A stretch of DNA of 15,651 bases from positions 1 through 15,651 of the forward strand of contig JBDOIU010000009.1 in assembly GCA_047404195.1 (NCBI GenBank). Reading direction: 5' to 3'. Of the stretch, positions 6,564 through 13,179 are shown piece after piece (positions within the stretch are counted from its first letter, which is position 1; each line of letters begins with the position of its first letter). The position numbers and the translations under genes were made by a program. Under the pieces are notes generated by a model. It was not told the DNA's origin, did no database searches, and worked only from the letters and a program-made list of their open reading frames with translations. Origin of the DNA: JAJRRL01 sp047404195. GTDB lineage: Bacteria; Pseudomonadota; Gammaproteobacteria; JAJRRL01.

Positions 6564-9278
6564 TTAATCAACCCGTGCTGGGGCCAAACGACCACAGCAA
6601 TGCTTGTACTTCTTACCGCTACCGCATGTACAAGGGTCATTACGCCCGACTTTAATCGGACTATTGGACGTTACTGCGGACTTGTTATTTGTACCTGATG
6701 TTGCAGCATCATTCTGATTATAGTGCATGGTAATTTCTGTTGGCATAGATTTCGGTGCTGAACCACCGTCTATTGATACACGCATAAGCAATGATATTGC
6801 CTCTTGCTTGAACTGGTCCAGCATATCACTGAACAAATCAAATGACTCTCGCTTATACTCTTGCGCTGGGTTCTTTTGCGCATAGGAACGCAAGGAAACG
6901 GTACGACGCAAATGATCCATCATCGCCAAGTGATCTTTCCAGTGCTGATCAAGCACCTGCAACAAGACAGCCTTTTCTAGCTCATGCCGCTGCACCTCAT
7001 CCACTGAAGCCATTTTTTCAGTATACTGTGCCTGTAATGCTTGCAGCACGCGCGCTTGCACACCTGCATTGTCCAATGCTGCATCCTCTGACAACCATTG
7101 ATCTACTGGCAATGAGAGGGCTAGTAGCTCTTGCAAACGTTGAACCAAACCGGCAATATCCCACTCTTCTTCAATGCCTTCAGCTGGCATATGCTCATTA
7201 ACCAACTGCTCAACAACCGTTTCTTGCAAACCAACCACCGTATCAGTGACCGACGCTTGCTGCAACAATCGACCACGTTGCTCGTAGACAATTTTACGCT
7301 GATCATTGGCTACATCATCAAACTCTAACAAATTTTTGCGAATATCAAAGTTATGTCCTTCAACACGTCGCTGTGCCTTTTCGATAACACCGGACAACCA
7401 ACCACTTTCCAACACATCACCTTCTTTAAAATTCAGGCGCTTCATGAGCACCTGCATTTTATCAGATGCGAAAATACGCATGAGGTGATCTTCCATGGAT
7501 AAGTAGAATTGAGAGGACCCCGGATCGCCTTGACGCCCAGAACGACCGCGCAATTGATTATCAATACGACGCGACTCATGACGCTCTGTGCCCAACACAT
7601 GCAAACCACCAGCATCTAGTACAGCCTGATGGCGCTCAGCCCAAGCTGCACGCAGCTCAGCTTGCTTTTCTTCTGATGGTTGATCGTACTCAGCGATTTC
7701 GACTTCGACATTACCACCCAATACAATATCCGTACCTCGGCCTGCCATATTGGTTGCAATGGTGACTGCACCAGGACGACCAGCCTGCGCGATGATACTC
7801 GCTTCACGCGCGTGCTGCTTTGCGTTCAACACTTCGTGTGTGATACCCTCCGCCTTGAGCAGCGCAGCCAACTTTTCAGAGGTCTCAATAGACGCTGTAC
7901 CAACCAATTGTGGCTGACCCTTAGCCTGCCGCTCTTTAATTTCCTTCACAACAGCTTTGTACTTAGCCGCCTCATTCAACAACACTAAGTCCGGCCTATC
8001 TTCTCTCTGTGTTGGGCGATTTGTTGGCGAAACAATCACCTCCAAACCATAAATACTCTGTAGCTCGAAAGCTTCCGTGTCCGCTGTCCCCGTCATACCT
8101 GATAATTTATCGTACAAGCGGAAATAATTCTGGAATGTAATTGATGCCAGTGTCTGATTTTCGATTTGGATAGTGACACCCTCTTTGGCTTCAACAGCCT
8201 GATGTAAACCATCGGACCAACGTCTTCCAGCCATCAATCGACCAGTGTGCTCATCAACAATCATCACTTCATTATTTTTAACCACGTAATCTACATCACG
8301 ATGAAACAAACTGTGCGCACGCAAGGATGCCATGACGTAATGTAGCAGTGCGATATTCTTTACGTCATACAAGGTATCGCCATCCTGCATGAGTCCGATC
8401 TCAACCAGCAATGATTCAATGGCTTCATGCCCCTGCTCAGTTAAGTGAGCCTGCTTACTCTTTTCGTCAATGGTGTAATCACCACGATCTGCTTCCGCAA
8501 CGTCTTCTTCTTTTGTGTCATGTGCCGAATTCTGTTTCACCAAGCGTGGTATGATCGGCCTGATCTTGGCATAATAATCTAATGAAGCTTCCGCTTGCCC
8601 GGAGATAATGAGCGGCGTACGCGCTTCGTCAATCAGAATGGAGTCGACCTCATCGATTACCGCATAATGCAACCCACGCTGCACCTGCATATCAGGGCTA
8701 AATGCCATATTGTCACGCAAATAATCAAAACCATACTCGTTATTGGTACCGTAAGTAATGTCCGCTGCATAAGCGGCACGTTTTGCCACAGGATCCATGC
8801 CTGAAATATTAATGGCGACCGTTAAATCTAAGAACTCATACACTGGCCGCATCCAGTTTGCATCACGCTCAGCCAGGTAATCATTGACTGTAATCACATG
8901 CACACCACGTCCAGACAAAGCATTCAAGTAGCATGGCAAAGTAGCTACCAACGTTTTACCTTCACCTGTACGCATTTCTGCAATTTTGCCGCGGTGCAAA
9001 ATGATGCCACCCAATAGCTGCACATCATAATGCCGCTGCCCCAAACTACGCCAAGCCGCTTCACGCACCACAGCAAAGGCCTCGACTAACAAGTCATCCA
9101 ACGATGTACCTGACGCGATACGCTGACGAAACTCTGCTGTCTTCGCGCGCAAAGCAGCATCGTCCAGTGCTTTAATATCCGCTTCGAGCGCATTAATTTG
9201 CGCAACAATTTTACCATATCGTCTCAAAACACGCTCATTTCGTGAGCCGATGAGTTTTTTAATGACTTTTGTTATCAT
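6564..9278 (-). CDS. secA: Preprotein translocase ATPase SecA
   Basis: SecA is the ATP-driven motor that pushes unfolded preproteins through SecYEG in the inner membrane. The 904-residue length matches proteobacterial SecA. Visible landmarks: Walker A with MRTGEGKT (GEGKT at 105-109), the DEAD-type Walker B at 209-212 (DEVD) followed by SILIDEARTPLIISG, the helicase motifs NMAGRGTDIVLGG and RRIDNQLRGRSGRQGD, the helical wing and scaffold region, and a C-terminal zinc-binding tail with Cys 883, 885, 894 and 895 (CTCGSGKKYKHCC) for SecB and ribosome contact. The start is ATG at 9278 with no strong ribosome-binding site. It is divergent from dciA. No secM is seen upstream, so the secM arrest control known from E. 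coli is absent here. All motifs are intact. Confidence 0.99.
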   Translation of the reverse strand: MITKVIKKLIGSRNERVLRRYGKIVAQINALEADIKALDDAALRAKTAEFRQRIASGTSLDDLLVEAFAVVREAAWRSLGQRHYDVQLLGGIILHRGKIAEMRTGEGKTLVATLPCYLNALSGRGVHVITVNDYLAERDANWMRPVYEFLDLTVAINISGMDPVAKRAAYAADITYGTNNEYGFDYLRDNMAFSPDMQVQRGLHYAVIDEVDSILIDEARTPLIISGQAEASLDYYAKIRPIIPRLVKQNSAHDTKEEDVAEADRGDYTIDEKSKQAHLTEQGHEAIESLLVEIGLMQDGDTLYDVKNIALLHYVMASLRAHSLFHRDVDYVVKNNEVMIVDEHTGRLMAGRRWSDGLHQAVEAKEGVTIQIENQTLASITFQNYFRLYDKLSGMTGTADTEAFELQSIYGLEVIVSPTNRPTQREDRPDLVLLNEAAKYKAVVKEIKERQAKGQPQLVGTASIETSEKLAALLKAEGITHEVLNAKQHAREASIIAQAGRPGAVTIATNMAGRGTDIVLGGNVEVEIAEYDQPSEEKQAELRAAWAERHQAVLDAGGLHVLGTERHESRRIDNQLRGRSGRQGDPGSSQFYLSMEDHLMRIFASDKMQVLMKRLNFKEGDVLESGWLSGVIEKAQRRVEGHNFDIRKNLLEFDDVANDQRKIVYEQRGRLLQQASVTDTVVGLQETVVEQLVNEHMPAEGIEEEWDIAGLVQRLQELLALSLPVDQWLSEDAALDNAGVQARVLQALQAQYTEKMASVDEVQRHELEKAVLLQVLDQHWKDHLAMMDHLRRTVSLRSYAQKNPAQEYKRESFDLFSDMLDQFKQEAISLLMRVSIDGGSAPKSMPTEITMHYNQNDAATSGTNNKSAVTSNSPIKVGRNDPCTCGSGKKYKHCCGRLAPARVD

Positions 9279-9315
9279 GAGGCAGTATCTTTAGGTTGTG
9301 GGCGAAAGGACTCTC

Positions 9316-9330
9316 AATTGTGGCACAATT
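9316..9330. promoter_or_regulatory. Perfect 15-bp palindrome between secA and dciA
   Basis: AATTGTG and CACAATT are perfect inverted arms around a single central G. The site lies 38 bases upstream of the secA start and 69 bases upstream of the dciA start, on the divergent control region. An outer pair, GCGAAA (9302-9307) with TTTCGC (9330-9335), flanks it. It looks like an operator for a dimeric repressor or activator, but could also fold in RNA. Confidence 0.5.
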
Positions 9331-9398
9331 TTCGCTGAAAAGGAACCACTGCCGCCACCGGACTATTTTTTTACCAACGTTGCAAATGGCTGAGCTAA

Positions 9399-9863
9399 AT
9401 GACACACACTATTGACACCAATGACCGCCCTGCGCGCAGTATTGCTGACATCAAACCCAGCCAAATCAGCCGACTGATGGTGGAGGTGGAATGGCGACAG
9501 ACGCTGATACACATTGTGACAGCACAGCTACCAGAGCATCTGATCCCGCATTGCGACATACTCGCTCCGAGCCGTTCAAAAGTGATACTCAAAACCAACA
9601 AGGCGAGCTGGGCGACCCACTTACGTGGCTTATGCAACGACATTCGTTTTGCGCTAGCGCGTGAAACAGCCTTTGCCAGCGTGGAAAGCGTGGGTATTCG
9701 CGTTTGCCCAAGGGTCAAAAGCAGAACAAAACAAAAACGCCAACTCCCAAGCTGTCGTCCCATTTCCGATATGAGTCGCACCATCATTGGTGGCGCTGCA
9801 GCACGAGTCACACATCCAGCCCTACAAGCTGCCCTGGCAAACTTATCACATCAATCCAACTAA
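9399..9863 (+). CDS. dciA: DciA/DUF721 family protein, likely replicative helicase loader
   Basis: DciA is the ancestral bacterial partner that helps load the replicative helicase DnaB in lineages without DnaC or DnaI. The 154-residue protein has a DUF721 core from about residue 22 to 108: leading helix, LPEHLIPHCDI, the strand with VILKTNKASWATHLR (conserved Trp and LR), then the strands VESVGIRVCPR. A basic linker (KSRTKQKRQ) follows, and the tail ISDMSRTIIGGAAARVTHPALQAAL matches the family's C-terminal helix. Genes of this family often sit beside secA and lpxC in gammaproteobacteria, which agrees with this place. The start is ATG 9399; the ribosome-binding site is weak. It ends one base before the convergent neighbour's stop. 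Confidence 0.82.
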   Translation: MTHTIDTNDRPARSIADIKPSQISRLMVEVEWRQTLIHIVTAQLPEHLIPHCDILAPSRSKVILKTNKASWATHLRGLCNDIRFALARETAFASVESVGIRVCPRVKSRTKQKRQLPSCRPISDMSRTIIGGAAARVTHPALQAALANLSHQSN

Positions 9864-9864
9864 A

Positions 9865-10860
9865 TCAGCTCGGCTGCTGTGTTTTAACACCCTCTTTTAA
9901 CCCGCTCGAACCACGCAGAAAGTCACGCAACGAAAGCAAGGCGCTACCTGTACACGATTTTTTAAATTTTTCGAAACCATCAAATGCTGCCTTTCGCTGC
10001 AGCACGACATCACGCTGCACCTTGAATTTCCGCTCTTCCACATCATCTGCGATTTTGCTTTCACTAGGCGGATCAAAATACAACTTTACCCCCTTCTCAC
10101 TGGCACATGGCGATAATGCTGGTAAAATCTTGACACAATGACTGCTATGAGCAGCAATGCATACAGCCAAACCCAATACTGCCAACACAGCAAAAGCAGC
10201 TATCACTGGTATGGGCATGGCATTGCCAAGTGTTGCCACGCTCATATGCGTCGCAGAAATGATTGTTTGAGTGATGCCTGCTGGTGCTAAATGCATGAAT
10301 GACATCCAAGCACCCGCCAGCACGGACAATGGCAGCGATACAGCAAAAGTACCACCCCCCAGATGACAGCATCGCATCGCCCACTTGTACAGCCACTTGA
10401 CGTTATCATGAAAGTGATTATTAATGTCTAGGCCTTCCGTATTGATAATAACTGGCGTCATTTCTTTGATGTAAGTCGTCAACTGAATAGCTAAAAGGTT
10501 TAGCTGCCGCATGGCTTTCTTCTGCATTTCATTAAAACTCTTATGCTCAGCTTGCTGCTGCTCTGATGTCAACAATATGCCTGGTGATGTAGAGTGCACT
10601 ATGCAGATTTTGTATAATAAGGCGCATGCCTGCTGATTCTCAGAGCTATCATCGACTAGAAAGGCCTCTAGCGCCTTAAGAAGGCCATCTGTGCCCTCAA
10701 ATTGTGGCATCTTTTTTGGTGCTGTTGCTCTTATTAGTGGAGCATATTGCTCAACAGAGATGAGACCATTCACGGCAGCGTCTCCATCCCCAGTCCAAAT
10801 GACACGCGCGTGCCTGAGCACTTGCGCCATGAAATCAGAATTCATAAACTGCATAAGCAC
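9865..10860 (-). CDS. Orphan membrane protein, paralogue A
   Basis: No known family is recognised. The 331-residue protein has a soluble N-terminal half, two hydrophobic helices near 171-191 and 216-238, and a charged C-terminus of about 90 residues with a likely amphipathic helix near 280-318. It aligns in pattern with the gene at 11110-12081: EQYAPLIRATAPKKMP at residues 37-52 against DDYASMLAALEPESLP at 37-52, and WLYKW (156-160) followed by SLPL against WFFRW followed by SMPL. The start is GTG at 10860, with ATG at 10854 as the alternative. A promoter with TTGACA lies just upstream. It is convergent with dciA and interrupts the usual lpxC to secA neighbourhood. An effector or lineage-specific envelope protein is possible; nothing proves it. 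Confidence 0.75.
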   Translation of the reverse strand: MLMQFMNSDFMAQVLRHARVIWTGDGDAAVNGLISVEQYAPLIRATAPKKMPQFEGTDGLLKALEAFLVDDSSENQQACALLYKICIVHSTSPGILLTSEQQQAEHKSFNEMQKKAMRQLNLLAIQLTTYIKEMTPVIINTEGLDINNHFHDNVKWLYKWAMRCCHLGGGTFAVSLPLSVLAGAWMSFMHLAPAGITQTIISATHMSVATLGNAMPIPVIAAFAVLAVLGLAVCIAAHSSHCVKILPALSPCASEKGVKLYFDPPSESKIADDVEERKFKVQRDVVLQRKAAFDGFEKFKKSCTGSALLSLRDFLRGSSGLKEGVKTQQPS

Positions 10861-10898
10861 ATCGATCTGATATTTTCGGTTTGAAACGACATATTAAC

Positions 10899-10927
10899 AT
10901 TGCACTATTGACAGTCACATTTGTCAA
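10899..10927 (-). promoter_or_regulatory. Promoter of paralogue A with overlapping inverted repeat
   Basis: The reverse strand has a perfect -35 TTGACA (10927-10922) and TGCAAT (10904-10899) 17 bases on. The -35 also forms one arm of an inverted repeat, TTGACA (10908-10913) and TGTCAA (10922-10927) on the plus strand around eight bases, so a regulator could bind here. The leader would be about 30 bases. Confidence 0.55.
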
Positions 10928-11010
10928 GCAAACCCCAGCCCAGCTACATAAATTTAGCCCCAATACGGACAGCTGCTGCTAGGACAAGCAATACCCAGCA
11001 AGGAAAATGG

Positions 11011-11074
11011 CGCAATATGGCCGCAAGATAGCGCAAGATAGGACAATTTAACGAGGGTATGGCGATGTATGGCG
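11011..11074. repeat. Cluster of 10-bp direct repeats between the orphan paralogues
   Basis: CGCAAGATAG occurs twice in perfect tandem (11022-11031, 11032-11041), preceded by the related CGCAATATGG (11011-11020). Further on, GTATGGCG occurs twice with a 10-base period (11057-11064, 11067-11074). A short hairpin TGATAT/ATATCA (11075-11092) follows. The rest of the 249-base gap holds no gene that I can support. Confidence 0.7.
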
Positions 11075-11109
11075 TGATATCAAAGAATATCAGCTATTTG
11101 GCTACGGCA

Positions 11110-12081
11110 TTAAAAGCCTGTACAACTCTGCTCCTCAGAGCCAGCCTGCTTTTCTTTCACCGTCATCGGCAACAAGCTGCCCAACGCATAATTCAGCTTA
11201 GTTGGCAGCTGCTTGTAACGCTCTGCACAAATAAGGGCATCTTGAATCGATTTATTACCACGGTATGTCTCTTCAATAGCTTGCGGAGTCAAATCAGGCG
11301 CGCTAGTCAACAAGAACTCACGCGAAGTGAGTGACGCAAGCGGTGCATCAGAATCAACATCACGCAATAGTCGCTGGCGCTGAAAGCAACGCAAAGCATG
11401 CGCAACAATCACTGCCGCCAATGACACAACTGCCACCACAGCAAGTACAGCCGCACCTAACACTGGTGCTGCCGCCACAGCCAACAGCTTGGTGAACATC
11501 AAGGTGAATAAAGCAACAGAACCAGCTGCAGTCAATGGCATACTCACCCAACCTACTATAGCTGAGTGGCAAACCCATCTGAAAAACCACTGCGCGTCGC
11601 GTAGACCATGCCCCCCTACATCCTCGTATTGAATTGCAGCATAATTCTGCCAAAACCGTTCATTATTATACAACTTCATAACCAGCGGCACTGTGGCATA
11701 CAAACGCTGAATCAGTCTTTTCTGCTCCAGATCTCCATCATAGACATCTTTTAGCGCTTGTGACGACGCACTGGCCTCCTGAGGAGGCATTGAAGATGCA
11801 TGCATACAAAACAAGGGCACAAGAATACCAGCGACAGCATTCACAGCTACAGCATTCGCTTCCCCACCCACTAGAGCAAACAGCTTTAGAACAGCAGCAG
11901 CAAAGTCATGTGCATTTGCATGTTTTGGCAACGATTCTGGCTCAAGAGCAGCCAGCATAGACGCGTAATCGTCTGCACCAAGCTGCTTATCATGCTTCCC
12001 TGGATAACGAATTTTTTTACAAGCATCTAACATGTCTTGAAAACTTTTGAAAAATGAAAACTCTGCAGTCACGGTACGCAC
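11110..12081 (-). CDS. Orphan membrane protein, paralogue B
   Basis: This 323-residue protein is not recognised. Its layout copies that of the gene at 9865-10860: soluble N-terminal half, a W-F-F-R-W element (165-169), SMPL (180-183), two hydrophobic helices near 174-197 and 205-230 (the second rich in Ala and Val), then about 90 charged residues. The conserved YA and following Pro fall at residue numbers 39, 48 and 52 in both proteins when both are read from their GTG starts, which supports GTG 12081 here despite a poor ribosome-binding site. It has its own promoter with an overlapping inverted repeat. It lies downstream of lpxC on the same strand with a 103-base gap. Ala-rich composition differs from the housekeeping neighbours. 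Confidence 0.75.
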   Translation of the reverse strand: MRTVTAEFSFFKSFQDMLDACKKIRYPGKHDKQLGADDYASMLAALEPESLPKHANAHDFAAAVLKLFALVGGEANAVAVNAVAGILVPLFCMHASSMPPQEASASSQALKDVYDGDLEQKRLIQRLYATVPLVMKLYNNERFWQNYAAIQYEDVGGHGLRDAQWFFRWVCHSAIVGWVSMPLTAAGSVALFTLMFTKLLAVAAAPVLGAAVLAVVAVVSLAAVIVAHALRCFQRQRLLRDVDSDAPLASLTSREFLLTSAPDLTPQAIEETYRGNKSIQDALICAERYKQLPTKLNYALGSLLPMTVKEKQAGSEEQSCTGF

Positions 12082-12084
12082 CCA

Positions 12085-12136
12085 AATTCAATTTTACCTA
12101 ATGATTGAATTGTAACATAACAACACAATTTTGCAA
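12085..12136 (-). promoter_or_regulatory. Promoter and operator-like repeat of paralogue B
   Basis: The reverse strand shows TTGCAA (12136-12131), 16 bases, then TACAAT (12114-12109). An inverted repeat of eight-base arms, AATTCAAT (12085-12092) and ATTGAATT (12104-12111), starts inside the -10 and covers the expected transcription start. A protein bound there would block initiation. Confidence 0.5.
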
Positions 12137-12184
12137 TACCGTATTTGAAAGCAATCGATGCTCAGCTGGCGACAATAGTTCGGC

Positions 12185-13045
12185 TTACACTACCTGCAAA
12201 CACCATGCCTCTTCATTTTGCAGCAAGACCTGCATGAGTTGCGCCGTCAGTGCGTGACCAGAACAGAATCCTTTATACATACCCTGAATACGGTGCCCCA
12301 ACAAAGCCAAATCACCAATCACGTCCAAACATTTATGACGCGCACATTCATCGTCATATCTTAGTGCTTCTGCATTCAACATGGCACTTTCATCAAAAAC
12401 AATGGTATTTTCAAGGCTAGAACCCAAAGCGTAACCGGCCTGCTTTGCACGCTCGTAATCAGCCAGAAAACCAAAGGTACGTGCAGCAGCAATGGCCTGC
12501 TCGAAGTGATCACCATCCTGATCAAATACAATCGCCTGCTGAGTCGGCTGGATAGCAGGGTGCTCAAACTGGTATGTCGCCTCAATGCGAAATCCAGCAT
12601 GTGGCAGCAAACACGCCCATGCCGAGCCCAGCTCAACCCTAACCTCTTGTAAAATAACCAGTTTCTCTGCGCGAGATGACTGTGTCACCAAGCCTGCAGC
12701 CAATATAGACTCAACGAATGGCAACGCACTGCCATCGAGGATAGGGCACTCCACCGCGGTCAACTCGATGCGAACATTATCGACCTGCAACGCACTCAGG
12801 GCCGCTAAAACATGCTCAGTGGTGCGTACTTGCACTCCCTGCTGCTGCAAAGCGGTCGACATCATAATGCTCGCATCAAGATGATCTATGTGCGCTGAAA
12901 TCTCAGGATGACCCGGCAAATCAGTGCGCACAAACACGCGCCCAGAACCAGGCTCGGCTGGCTTCAGCGTCATTTGTACTGCTTGGTTAGTGTGCACACC
13001 ATGACCAGACAGAGTGATTTCTCGCGATAAAGTGGTTTGCTGCAT
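12185..13045 (-). CDS. lpxC: UDP-3-O-acyl-N-acetylglucosamine deacetylase LpxC
   Basis: LpxC is the zinc enzyme of the committed step of lipid A synthesis, removing acetate from UDP-3-O-acyl-GlcNAc in the cytoplasm. From ATG 13045 it has 286 residues. The zinc ligands are in place: His78 in TTEHVLAAL, His237 in RHKCLDVIGDL with Asp245, and the catalytic His264 in SGHALTAQL; Glu77 is the conserved acid. Residue numbers run one behind those of the E. coli enzyme. PILDGSALPFV and ARTFGFL are also family signatures. The open frame extends to 13129, but the extra 28 residues match nothing in the family and lie over the promoter. The C-terminus stops shortly after EEAWCLQVV, about 19 residues shorter than E. 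coli LpxC, losing the tail used there for FtsH-mediated turnover, so control by proteolysis may differ. Confidence 0.98.
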   Translation of the reverse strand: MQQTTLSREITLSGHGVHTNQAVQMTLKPAEPGSGRVFVRTDLPGHPEISAHIDHLDASIMMSTALQQQGVQVRTTEHVLAALSALQVDNVRIELTAVECPILDGSALPFVESILAAGLVTQSSRAEKLVILQEVRVELGSAWACLLPHAGFRIEATYQFEHPAIQPTQQAIVFDQDGDHFEQAIAAARTFGFLADYERAKQAGYALGSSLENTIVFDESAMLNAEALRYDDECARHKCLDVIGDLALLGHRIQGMYKGFCSGHALTAQLMQVLLQNEEAWCLQVV

Positions 13046-13070
13046 AAAAGAATCTCGCAATTTTATGGCA

Positions 13071-13099
13071 ATAGTAGCAATCTGTGCGGTGTAATTCAA
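13071..13099 (-). promoter_or_regulatory. Promoter candidate for lpxC
   Basis: The reverse strand has TTGAAT (13099-13094), 17 bases, then TACTAT (13076-13071), each four of six to consensus. The leader would be about 20 bases to ATG 13045. This position agrees with the shorter lpxC start. Confidence 0.45.
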
Positions 13100-13114
13100 G
13101 CCAAAAATATGACG

Positions 13115-13143
13115 TTGCCGACCGCACATCAGTTACTTATAAT
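13115..13143 (+). promoter_or_regulatory. Promoter of the prlC-rpiA operon
   Basis: TTGCCG (13115-13120), exactly 17 bases, then a perfect TATAAT (13138-13143). The start would fall near 13150, leaving a leader of about 30 bases to ATG 13180 and ruling out the longer open frame from 13084 as the main product. Confidence 0.7.
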
Positions 13144-13179
13144 GAAGTCATTACTTTTTTCGCTACAAGGCTGAATACC

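Noticed and set aside
9704..10141. Plus-strand frame overlapping dciA and paralogue A
   Set aside because: It runs in a wrong frame through the dciA tail and antisense to paralogue A, with His/Ser-rich composition typical of shadows.
11011..11074. CRISPR-like array
   Set aside because: Repeat units are only 8-10 bases, directly adjoining, with no spacers.
11075..11092. Hairpin TGATAT/ATATCA as a terminator of paralogue B
   Set aside because: Stem is short and AT-only, and no U tract follows on the minus strand.
13046..13129. N-terminal extension of lpxC
   Set aside because: It covers the lpxC promoter candidate, has no family match, and ATG 13045 gives the normal family start.
13084..13179. 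N-terminal extension of prlC
   Set aside because: A perfect -10 hexamer lies inside it, and the family start is at ATG 13180.
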